Shown piece by piece: positions 7,516 through 15,247 of a stretch of 16,496 bases of DNA. The notes under the pieces were generated by a model that was given only the letters and a program-made list of their open reading frames with translations, was not told the DNA's origin and ran no database searches. Origin of the DNA: Planctomycetaceae bacterium. Its GTDB lineage: Bacteria; Planctomycetota; Planctomycetia; Planctomycetales; Planctomycetaceae. How positions within the stretch are numbered: the first letter of the stretch is position 1; every line of letters begins with the position of its first letter. Both the position numbers and the translations under genes were made by a program. The stretch covers positions 1 to 16,496 of the forward strand of contig CANJZR010000014.1 of NCBI GenBank assembly GCA_947479075.1, read 5' to 3'.

Positions 7516-9072
7516 ATGACAACTCCTGGTCCTGATGAACGACTGTCGGCGTACTTCGACGGAGAACTCTCCGCCGCTGAACGCGTCGAGTTAGAGCGTC
7601 TGTTGACCGAGCGTTCGGACCTGCGAAATGAGCTCAATGGACTGGCGGACTTGAGCCTGAGGTTGAATGACCTGGCAGAGGACCTGCCCGACTTCGACTT
7701 ACGCTCGCGTGTGCTGTCTCAGATTGAAAGCACTCGCAAGGCTGCCCTCCCGCTGGCTTCAAGAACTTCACCGATCCATCGCCGGTCGTGGATGCCGCTG
7801 TTTCTCAGCGTCTCTTCGCTGGTCTTATTGGCAGCAGTCATGTGGCCGCTTCTGCCCATGTCGGACAGCCTGCCCCAGCTGGCTCAGCATCATGCAGCTG
7901 AAGACAAATTATCGATGCCGCAACTCGGCATCGTGAAGGCCACGGTCTCGGCACAGGAAGCCCACTCTACCTCCAGCGAAAATGGCTTGGGTGCAACATC
8001 GAACCTTAGTTTGACCGAGGGGCACGCCACCACCGCGACACTGGGCGCTGTCGTGAGCGCGGACGGTAACGGTCCCAGCGTGGTTCTGGCACAGATTGAG
8101 AAAACACGGGGCCTGAAAGCGGGCGAGATCGTCAGCCGGATGGTCGAAGCGGGCGACACGCCGATGCTGGCCGAGTACACCGTCGCCGATGTCCGGCGTT
8201 CTGCGGAGGATGTCGAAGTTCTCCTCAAGGAGCACGGGATTCAACCGCTCACCCCTCAACAAACCGAAACACAGGACGCTGCTCAATCCTCATCTGTGAA
8301 GCTCGAGGCGGCGTCGCCGGTCCGAGTTTACCTCCTTGATGCCGAGTCAGTCTCCCTGAATACGGCGATCTACGAATGCAAATCCCTGCAGGAAGTCGTG
8401 GCCACGAATGTCGATTCATTCTCGATTCCGCCCACCGCAGAAGTGAGCACTTCCGGGAATTCTTTGAGTTCCTATCCAAGTTTTATCAATCCCCCGACTC
8501 CAGAACTCACTCCCGATACGTCGCTGTATAGCTCGCCGGTAACAGCGCCACTCGACCCGGAGTCCCCCGCCGCGAAGCTACAGCAGATGCGGAACAAACA
8601 GGAAGCGAGAGCAGCGAAAGAACGGAGAAAGTCTCAGCTGCCGCCTGGCTCGCCCCCGACTTTGAAGGACGAGAAGGGCAACTCAACGATTGCAGCGGAT
8701 CTGACCAAGTCTGCACCAACGGTGATTGCCGGGAATTCACTGGTCGTCGAGAACAGCGTGGAGGTGTACGCCGAGCTGCAACACTTAATGAATCAGCCCA
8801 AGCTGGCATCGCACAGCAGCGACAGGGCGCAAATCGTCCCGTCAGAACCGAATCGCCCGGGAGTGGTGGAGACCCGAGTGAAAGACGATTTGAACGCTGT
8901 CTCCCGCCCGGAATCACAGAAAATGTCGATGAACTGGAGCAACCAAAGCTTGCCCCAGCAGCAACAACAGGCAAATCGTAACCGCCAGCGGGCGTTTCTC
9001 GTGCTGCGATCTCAGACCTTGACCCAGCCGCCGGAACCACCCCAGCCAGTTCCACTGCAGCCACCAGACTGA
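7516..9072 (+). CDS. Membrane anti-sigma factor, zinc-less type
   Basis: A 518-aa protein. Residues 1-75 resemble the sigma-binding N-terminus of planctomycete anti-sigma factors (ERLSAYFDGELSAAERVELERLL), but the HxxxCxxC zinc motif of ZAS proteins is absent. One membrane span lies at about 92-113 (WMPLFLSVSSLVLLAAVMWPLL). The rest, about 400 residues, should lie outside the cytoplasm and is rich in Ser, Pro and Gln, with KQEARAAKERRKSQLPPG near 365-382, QQQQQ near 480 and a proline-rich tail ending PPEPPQPVPLQPPD. No protease or ligand domain is recognisable. Its position right after the ECF sigma gene supports the role. The ATG at 7516 has no obvious Shine-Dalgarno, so coupling to upstream translation is possible. 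The anti-sigma role is inferred from context and the N-terminus. Confidence 0.8.
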   Translation: MTTPGPDERLSAYFDGELSAAERVELERLLTERSDLRNELNGLADLSLRLNDLAEDLPDFDLRSRVLSQIESTRKAALPLASRTSPIHRRSWMPLFLSVSSLVLLAAVMWPLLPMSDSLPQLAQHHAAEDKLSMPQLGIVKATVSAQEAHSTSSENGLGATSNLSLTEGHATTATLGAVVSADGNGPSVVLAQIEKTRGLKAGEIVSRMVEAGDTPMLAEYTVADVRRSAEDVEVLLKEHGIQPLTPQQTETQDAAQSSSVKLEAASPVRVYLLDAESVSLNTAIYECKSLQEVVATNVDSFSIPPTAEVSTSGNSLSSYPSFINPPTPELTPDTSLYSSPVTAPLDPESPAAKLQQMRNKQEARAAKERRKSQLPPGSPPTLKDEKGNSTIAADLTKSAPTVIAGNSLVVENSVEVYAELQHLMNQPKLASHSSDRAQIVPSEPNRPGVVETRVKDDLNAVSRPESQKMSMNWSNQSLPQQQQQANRNRQRAFLVLRSQTLTQPPEPPQPVPLQPPD

Positions 9073-9235
9073 AAGCACTGCCCCGGCAGAGACGTGCGTG
9101 CCTCCGGCCAATGTATTCTGCGGAACTCACCCTCTCCTCCGGATTTCGAGAGGATGGAGCGGTTAGACCCAAGCGTTTCCCCGTATTACCCAACTCTGAG
9201 CCGGTTTCCATTTCTCGCTGACTCGATTGGCAAAC

Positions 9236-9259
9236 AGCAGCTAGACTTAGGCTGCTTTT
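9236..9259 (+). terminator. Rho-independent terminator downstream of the anti-sigma gene
   Basis: AGCAGCTA (9236-9243), loop GACT, then TAGGCTGCT (9248-9256), which pairs with one bulged G, followed by a T run to 9259. It lies 164 bp after the anti-sigma stop and 27 bp before the UDPGP start. It would end the sigma/anti-sigma transcript, and it would also attenuate any transcript reaching the UDPGP gene from upstream. Confidence 0.7.
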
Positions 9260-9286
9260 CCACGACATCAATTTCGAGTCAGCTTG

Positions 9287-10696
9287 ATGCCCAGTTTCGC
9301 CGAACTCCACGCCCAACTCTCCACCCACAATCAGTGCCATCTTCTGCAGTGGTGGGACTATTTGGACGATCGGGCACGCGATCGATTGGTCGCGCAGCTG
9401 GAGTCGATCGATTTCCCGCTGATCAGTCGGCTGTTTCATGCAGGAAATGAGGACTGCTCTTCCGGGGGAGATCGCGCCGCGCGGGCCACACCGCCGACGC
9501 AGCTGATCGCACAACCGAAATCACCTGAAGACCGCGACCAGTGGCAACAGGCGACCGCGCGCGGTGAATCGCTGCTGCGGGATGGCGTCGTCGGAGCCAT
9601 TCTGGTCGCGGGTGGCCAGGGCACACGGCTCGGATTCGACAAGCCGAAGGGCATGTTCCCGATCGGGCCAGTGTCGCAGCGATCGCTATTTCAGGTGTTC
9701 TGCGAACAGCTGCTCGCTCGAGGACGCAAGGCAGGGACGGTGATCCCGTACTTCGTCATGACCAGCGATGCGACTCACGATGACACGGTCGCGTTCTTCG
9801 AGGAAAACCATTTCTTCGGTCTGAAGCCTCGTGATGTTTACTTCTTCCGGCAGGGAAAACTTCCAGCGGTCGATGACCAGACGGGACAGATTCTGCTCGC
9901 CGACAAAGGCGAAATCGCCCTGAGCCCCGATGGCCATGGTGGGATGGTCAAAGCCCTGCGGACAGCTGGCCTGCTCGACGAGATGCGAGAGCGTGGAATC
10001 GAAACGTTGTACTACCACCAGGTCGACAACCCGACAGCAATCGTCTGTGATCCGGCATTTCTCGGGCTGCATGAGATGCACCAGTCCGACATGAGTACCA
10101 AGGTCGTCAACAAGGTCTCCGCCGAAGAGAAGATGGGGGTGCTGGTCAGCATCGATGGCCAGACCCAGATCATCGAATACAGCGACATGCCCGTCGCCCG
10201 CACGCGGGAAGTCGAACCCGACGGCACGTTGCGGTTTCGGGCTGGCAATACCGCCATGCACGTCGTGCGACGAGGGTATCTACAGGAACTGGTCGACCAG
10301 GGACGCGACCTACCCTACCATCGGGCTCACAAGCCGGTTCCGTATCTGGCCCCCACTGGCGAGCGGATACAGCCCGAGCCGACGGCAAAGAATGCTTACA
10401 AGTTCGAGCAGTTCATCTTCGACATACTGCCGATGGCTGCCACAGCTCTCGTGGTCGAGGCCGATCGCGCTGCAGAGTTCAACCCGGTCAAGAATCAAAC
10501 GGGAGCAGACTCACCTGACACTTCACGAGCCGCGATCTGCCGCCTGAACCGCGAAGTACTACGGGCGATGGGGGCCAAAGTGCCCGACGACATCCAAGTC
10601 GAAATCAGCCCACTGCTCGCGCTGCACGAACTGGGGCTCGTCACAAAGATCAAGCCGGGCCAGCCGATCGCAGATGGAACGATTCTGACACCGTGA
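9287..10696 (+). CDS. UDPGP-family sugar-nucleotide pyrophosphorylase (UDP-GlcNAc/UDP-glucose type)
   Basis: A 469-aa nucleotidyltransferase that makes a UDP-sugar from UTP and a sugar-1-phosphate in the cytoplasm. The motifs are those of the UDPGP type 1 family, close to eukaryotic UAP1/AGX: LVAGGQGTRLGFDKPKGMF at 106-124 (nucleotide loop), SPDGHGG at 213-219, HQVDNP at 244-249 (metal-binding Asp247), KNAYKFEQFIFD at 368-379 and EFNPVKN at 397-403. The KNAYKFEQFIFD and EFNPVKN motifs favour UDP-N-acetylhexosamine over UDP-glucose, but substrate cannot be fixed from sequence alone. There is no GlmU-type acetyltransferase domain. A TTG one codon upstream (9284) is in frame; the ATG at 9287 is more likely. 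It is convergent with the sigma-54 activator gene, with 62 bp between the stops. Confidence 0.92.
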   Translation: MPSFAELHAQLSTHNQCHLLQWWDYLDDRARDRLVAQLESIDFPLISRLFHAGNEDCSSGGDRAARATPPTQLIAQPKSPEDRDQWQQATARGESLLRDGVVGAILVAGGQGTRLGFDKPKGMFPIGPVSQRSLFQVFCEQLLARGRKAGTVIPYFVMTSDATHDDTVAFFEENHFFGLKPRDVYFFRQGKLPAVDDQTGQILLADKGEIALSPDGHGGMVKALRTAGLLDEMRERGIETLYYHQVDNPTAIVCDPAFLGLHEMHQSDMSTKVVNKVSAEEKMGVLVSIDGQTQIIEYSDMPVARTREVEPDGTLRFRAGNTAMHVVRRGYLQELVDQGRDLPYHRAHKPVPYLAPTGERIQPEPTAKNAYKFEQFIFDILPMAATALVVEADRAAEFNPVKNQTGADSPDTSRAAICRLNREVLRAMGAKVPDDIQVEISPLLALHELGLVTKIKPGQPIADGTILTP

Positions 10697-10758
10697 AATA
10701 AGAAATCGCCTCGAAGCGACCCACTTCACCGACTCGAAGCGCCACACTGCCCTTGGGC

Positions 10759-12720
10759 TTACGCCTTCGATTCGTCGACTTCCATTCCCAGCTGTCGCAT
10801 CTTGCGATAAAGGTTCGATCGATGCAGGCCGAGAACGCGGGCTGCTTCGCTCATGTTGTTCTGGACGCGTTTGATGGCCCGCTTGATATATTCAATCTGA
10901 AAGCGGTCGCTGGCTTCGGCCAGCCCCAGTCCCTCGGCGAGGTCCTGGAACGAGTCTTTCTGGGGGCTCAGGATAAAGGCGAGGTCGCTGACCTCCACAA
11001 TCTTGCCAGCCGACAGGAACGCCACCCGCTCCATCAGGTTTCGCAACTCGCGAACGTTTCCGGGCCAAGTGTGGGACTGCATGCGTTTGCGGGCATCGTC
11101 GGCGAACAGCAGTTTCGCGCGGTTTGCCTGACGACAGAAGCGGGTCAGGAAGTGGTCAGCCAGCGGAATCACGTCCTCAGGCCGATCACGCAGTGGCGGG
11201 ATCTCGACGGTGACGACACTCAGACGATAGTAGAGGTCCTGGCGGAACTTTTTCTCGCGGACCATCTCCGTCAGATTGGCATTCGTCGCGGCGATCACGC
11301 GGACGTTGACCGGAATCGACTGCGTTCCGCCGACCCGGGTGATGACTTTCTCTTCCAGCACACGCAGCAACTTTGCCTGCCCGCCAGGCGACATGTCGCC
11401 GATCTCGTCGAGAAAGAGTGTTCCTCCCTGGGCGAGCTCGAACTTGCCGATGTGCGTCGCGTGGGCGTCGGTGAAGGCTCCCTTCTCGTGTCCAAAGAGT
11501 TCGCTCTCCAGGAGTGTCTCGGTCAGGGCAGCGCAGTTTACGGCGATAAACGGATGCCCCGAACGCGGCCCCCGGTAGTGGAGTGCTTGAGCCGCGACTT
11601 CCTTGCCGGTTCCACTTTCGCCGGTGACGAGTACAGGCAGATCGGTGGCTGCCAGGCGTTCGATCGTCCCGCGCAGAGCCAGAATGGCGGGGCTTTCGCC
11701 GATGATGTTGGAGCTGCCGGTAACCTGCTCTTTGAGCTGGCGATTGCTGCGCACCAGCAGGTCTCGCTCCTGAGCATTCTCCACCGCGACGGCGACCTGA
11801 ATCCCGAGCTGGTAGAGGGCTTCTTCATCATCGTCGGTGAACAGACCGTCGTTCTTGTTGATCAGTTCGAAGGCCCCGATCCGTTGGCCGTCGGCATTCA
11901 CCAGCGGGACACACATCAGGGTGCGAGTCCGGTATCCGCCCTTGTGGTCGACACTCTTGTCGAATCGCGGGTCGGCATAGGCGTCGTCGACACGGACGTT
12001 TTTTCCCGTGTGGATGACCTGGCCGACGATGCCGCGATTGTCCGGAAGCCAGAGCTTGCCGCCCTCGACACCGAGGGCAGGGCAGGCCACCAGCTGTTTC
12101 TGATCACGGTCCCAGAGAAAAATGCTCGCCCGGTCTGAGTTGAGGAGACGAGTGGCTTCTCTGGCGATCAGTTCCAGCAACTCCTGGGGCTCGCGAGCCG
12201 AAGCGAATGTTCTCGCAATCTCCAGAGTGGCTCGTAAACGATCAAGTCGCCGTGACAGCTTCTCTGTCGTGCCCAGAAATCCGGACACATGGGAAAAAAT
12301 TCGCCCGACCAGTAACAGCTCCGGCAACTGCACTTCTGACAGCCTGCCTCCGGAGAGGCAGAGGACGCGATGATCGCCGGGAGCAAAGGGAATGACTGCT
12401 GATGTGTCTCCAGACACAGCGCTGCATCCTGCTGCATCTCGGTCGAGTGCTTCATCCATTAGCTGGCCCGGCAGGCCACTTCTAGGACGGATTCCATGTT
12501 CGGAAAGCACGGTCCAAGGGGGAGTTCGGGACGCAATTCCCGCCCATTGCACGTTGAAGTATGTCCCAATTTGCGGCAGGGCCACTGCTGCGAATTGCCC
12601 AAAATCAGAGTGAGAACACGACAGCGCCGCTAATCGGTCACACAGCTGGGCCAATCCAAATTGAGGATTTGCGTGATTTAACAGTGGGTGTTCTTGCCAA
12701 TTGAGCCACCGAGTAGGCAT
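10759..12720 (-). CDS. Sigma-54-dependent activator (GAF-AAA+-Fis)
   Basis: A 653-aa enhancer-binding protein that uses ATP to open sigma-54 promoters. An N-terminal region (1-160) is of uncertain fold. A GAF sensor domain spans about 166-321 (SDRASIFLWDRD, GIVGQVIHTGKNVRVDDAY, TRTLMCVPL). The AAA+ domain spans about 337-570: Walker A GESGTGKE at 367-374, GAFTDA at 414-419 where GAFTGA is usual, Walker B TLFLDEIG near 434-441 and an arginine-rich FRQDLYYRL at 492-500. A Fis-type HTH lies at about 608-646 (MSEAARVLGLHRSNLYRKMRQLG). There is no response-regulator receiver domain, so the GAF domain is the likely signal input. I chose the ATG at 12718-12720 because GGAG precedes it by 6 nt; the ATG at 12730 lacks a Shine-Dalgarno. 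It is divergent from the HTH-sigma gene. Confidence 0.95.
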   Translation of the reverse strand: MPTRWLNWQEHPLLNHANPQFGLAQLCDRLAALSCSHSDFGQFAAVALPQIGTYFNVQWAGIASRTPPWTVLSEHGIRPRSGLPGQLMDEALDRDAAGCSAVSGDTSAVIPFAPGDHRVLCLSGGRLSEVQLPELLLVGRIFSHVSGFLGTTEKLSRRLDRLRATLEIARTFASAREPQELLELIAREATRLLNSDRASIFLWDRDQKQLVACPALGVEGGKLWLPDNRGIVGQVIHTGKNVRVDDAYADPRFDKSVDHKGGYRTRTLMCVPLVNADGQRIGAFELINKNDGLFTDDDEEALYQLGIQVAVAVENAQERDLLVRSNRQLKEQVTGSSNIIGESPAILALRGTIERLAATDLPVLVTGESGTGKEVAAQALHYRGPRSGHPFIAVNCAALTETLLESELFGHEKGAFTDAHATHIGKFELAQGGTLFLDEIGDMSPGGQAKLLRVLEEKVITRVGGTQSIPVNVRVIAATNANLTEMVREKKFRQDLYYRLSVVTVEIPPLRDRPEDVIPLADHFLTRFCRQANRAKLLFADDARKRMQSHTWPGNVRELRNLMERVAFLSAGKIVEVSDLAFILSPQKDSFQDLAEGLGLAEASDRFQIEYIKRAIKRVQNNMSEAARVLGLHRSNLYRKMRQLGMEVDESKA

Positions 12721-12726
12721 TTCAGA

Positions 12727-12730
12727 CTCC
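12727..12730 (-). promoter_or_regulatory. RBS deciding the start of the sigma-54 activator
   Basis: GGAG on the minus strand, 6 nt before the ATG at 12718-12720. It overlaps the first possible ATG (12730-12732), which itself has no Shine-Dalgarno. It favours the shorter, 653-aa product. Confidence 0.65.
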
Positions 12731-12738
12731 ATTTTGCT

Positions 12739-12766
12739 TGTGTGCCGACTCCAATTCGATCACACA
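12739..12766. promoter_or_regulatory. Candidate activator-binding dyad TGTGTG-N16-CACACA
   Basis: Arms at 12739-12744 and 12761-12766, with starts 22 bp apart, about two helical turns. Related strings occur at 12809-12814 (TGTGTC) and 12837-12842 (TGTGTG, shifted into the promoter). The dyad centre is about 75 bp upstream of the sigma-54 promoter, a usual enhancer distance. That it binds the adjacent Fis-type activator is inference. Confidence 0.35.
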
Positions 12767-12827
12767 GGGGATTGTACGGATGTCGAACAGACAACTTCAA
12801 GACCCTGGTGTGTCATCAAGTTCAATT

Positions 12828-12843
12828 TGGCACGCTGTGTGCA
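12828..12843 (+). promoter_or_regulatory. Sigma-54-type promoter
   Basis: TGGCACG (12828-12834), CTGT, then GTGCA (12839-12843) matches TGGCACG-N4-TTGCA with one mismatch and keeps the essential GG-N10-GC spacing (GG 12829-12830, GC 12841-12842). Transcription would begin around 12853-12855 on the plus strand, toward the HTH-sigma gene. A gene for a sigma-54 activator lies directly divergent, which raises the likelihood. Confidence 0.6.
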
Positions 12844-12852
12844 TATGCAGAA

Positions 12853-12916
12853 CTCCACGTGAACTCAAGAGGGGAGGGTCAAAAAAATAATCGCATCACA
12901 TGCGAACCTTTTTTTG
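12853..12916 (+). ncRNA. Candidate short sigma-54-dependent RNA or leader RNA
   Basis: Between the predicted sigma-54 start (about 12853) and the T tract of an intrinsic terminator-like hairpin (12909-12915) there is room for a transcript of about 60 nt. It would contain AACUC, a purine-rich GAGGGGAGGG stretch (12869-12878) and the terminal hairpin. If termination is partial, the same RNA is the start of a leader of about 235 nt for the sigma gene. It is predicted only from promoter plus terminator. Confidence 0.3.
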
Positions 12917-12920
12917 ATCC
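12876..12920. terminator. Nested hairpin with A/T tracts, probable bidirectional intrinsic terminator
   Basis: The inner stem is TCGCAT-CAC-ATGCGA (12891-12905, six perfect pairs). The outer arms are GGGTC plus seven A (12876-12887) and seven T plus GATCC (12909-12920), pairing over 12 positions with one G-T wobble. A symmetric 3-by-3 internal loop separates the stems. A hairpin followed after three bases by T7, with A7 on the other side, fits a terminator in both directions. No gene ends here, so it would act as an attenuator or as the end of a short RNA. Confidence 0.6.
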
Positions 12921-12948
12921 AAGCTTCTAGTTTTTACGTACTGAGTAA

Positions 12949-12967
12949 GAGGGATGATTCATCCCTC
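12949..12967. repeat. 19-bp perfect palindrome
   Basis: GAGGGATGA, one central T, TCATCCCTC, in the leader 120 bp before the HTH-sigma start. It may be a dimeric repressor operator or an mRNA hairpin. No T tract follows. Confidence 0.55.
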
Positions 12968-13037
12968 GAAAAATCAAACAAGAAGTGGCGACATCGTCGC
13001 AGATGCGACACACCAGGAAGTCGCCGTCTCCCGAGCA

Positions 13038-13062
13038 ACTCCTCTCAAGACGAGAGTTGAGT
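13038..13062 (+). repeat. Bulged hairpin in the sigma-gene leader
   Basis: ACTCCTCTC (13038-13046), loop AAGAC, GAGAG-TT-GAGT (13052-13062): nine pairs with a TT bulge. It ends 10 nt before the GGGAGG Shine-Dalgarno of the sigma gene and could influence its translation. Confidence 0.4.
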
Positions 13063-13087
13063 CCCGGATGTTGGGAGGATTCCAACC

Positions 13088-14752
<1,665 letters not shown>

Positions 14753-14781
14753 TCGCAGACTCGGTTTTCTTCGAATCTCTC

Positions 14782-14814
14782 AACAACCGGCGTGCGAAAG
14801 CCCGCCGGTTGTTT
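14782..14814 (+). terminator. Hairpin terminator after the HTH-sigma gene
   Basis: AACAACCGGCG (14782-14792) pairs perfectly with CGCCGGTTGTT (14803-14813). The loop contains GC-GAAA-GC, a GNRA tetraloop with its own two pairs. The following T-rich run (TTTACGTTTG) is interrupted, so termination may be partial. It lies 30 nt after the stop codon. Confidence 0.75.
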
Positions 14815-14835
14815 ACGTTTGTATCCCCCAGTGAG

Positions 14836-14855
14836 CCGGAAGCGTCAGCGCCCGG
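14836..14855. repeat. Small REP-like hairpin
   Basis: CCGG-AA-GCG, loop TCAG, CGC-CCGG: seven pairs with an AA bulge. The flanking GTGAGCC...GCGCCCGGAGTT resembles an intergenic motif I recall as common in planctomycete genomes; that likeness is from memory. Confidence 0.45.
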
Positions 14856-14884
14856 AGTTGAGCTTTGAACCAAGAAGTATGAGA

Positions 14885-15009
14885 AACACTAATCTTCACT
14901 GATCGACACTGATTCGGAATGTCTCTGACATGACTTGATCGCTCGCGTTTCCATGCTGACACCGATGTTCACTCCTCTTGATTAGTGTCAATCAGTGCCA
15001 ATTAGTGTT
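14885..15009. repeat. Inverted pair of 10-nt periodic CACTRAT arrays
   Basis: Arm 1 (14885-14914) has CACT at 14887, 14897 and 14907. Arm 2 (14980-15009) has the complement AGTG at 14984, 14994 and 15004. Each arm is three units of CACTRATYNN on an exact 10-nt period, and arm 1 matches the reverse complement of arm 2 at 24 of 30 positions. The 65-nt spacer holds a degenerate unit pair at 14960 and 14970, also 10 nt apart. The function is unknown. Confidence 0.8.
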
Positions 15010-15088
15010 CCCCTTTCCTCTTCCCCTCTGCCAGTCCGGCAGCTTCACAAACACCCCCGGCGTTCACCCTCCGCTGTCTAAATCTCTT

Positions 15089-15122
15089 TCACCCTTGCCC
15101 TTCGCGGTGAACTGGAAACAAT
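15089..15122. repeat. 34-nt direct repeat, copy 1
   Basis: It begins TCACCCTTGCCCTTC and ends TGAACTGGAAACAAT, and matches 16012-16045 except at three positions in the middle (CGCGG here, CCGCG there). It lies upstream of the unknown membrane-protein gene. Confidence 0.75.
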
Positions 15123-15247
15123 CACTTTTACGGCTGCGCACTCTGTGTAGGGGCTGCTTGGTACCCGGAGTGTTCGGGTTGTGGCCTGGAGAGTCACTGC
15201 GTCAAGAATCCAACGAAGTTGAAAGTCTATTACCAGAAGAAATGAAT

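Larger units (their letters stand above)
12721..13087. other. Structured divergent regulatory region
   Basis: A 367-bp non-coding stretch between the sigma-54 activator and the HTH-sigma gene. In order it holds TGTGTG (12739-12744) facing CACACA (12761-12766), TGTGTC (12809-12814), a sigma-54-type promoter (12828-12843), a nested hairpin with A and T tracts (12876-12920), a 19-bp palindrome (12949-12967), a GCGAC-ATC-GTCGC hairpin near 12990, a bulged hairpin (13038-13062) and GGGAGG before the sigma start. It is locally more AT-rich than its neighbours. Confidence 0.7.
14753..15247. other. Repeat-rich intergenic region before the unknown membrane protein
   Basis: A 495-bp stretch with no convincing gene. 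The frame of the next gene stays open back to 14978, but that part encodes low-quality sequence running through repeats. It contains the sigma-gene terminator, a REP-like hairpin (14836-14855), an inverted pair of periodic 30-nt arms (14885-15009), copy 1 of a 34-nt direct repeat (15089-15122) and a weak ACCCG/CGGGT hairpin near 15165-15179. Confidence 0.6.

Noticed and set aside
8507..9514. Minus-strand 335-codon open frame across the anti-sigma end and UDPGP start
   Set aside because: It runs through two supported plus-strand genes and a terminator and has no recognisable domain.
10697..10758. Terminator between the convergent UDPGP and activator genes
   Set aside because: Only a 4-bp TCGC/GCGA stem and two short CTCGAAGCG repeats; no T tract.
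10753..12138. Plus-strand 461-codon open frame opposite the sigma-54 activator
   Set aside because: It mirrors a well-supported conserved gene in another frame of GC-rich DNA and shows no family motifs.
14885..15009. CRISPR array
   Set aside because: The units are 10 nt with 3-nt variable parts and the arms are inverted; no 25-40 nt repeats with unique spacers and no cas genes.
14978..15247. N-terminal extension of the unknown membrane protein to a TTG at 14978
   Set aside because: It would translate an inverted-repeat arm and the 34-nt repeat; the ATG at 15248 has a better-spaced AGAAG and a sensible N-terminus.
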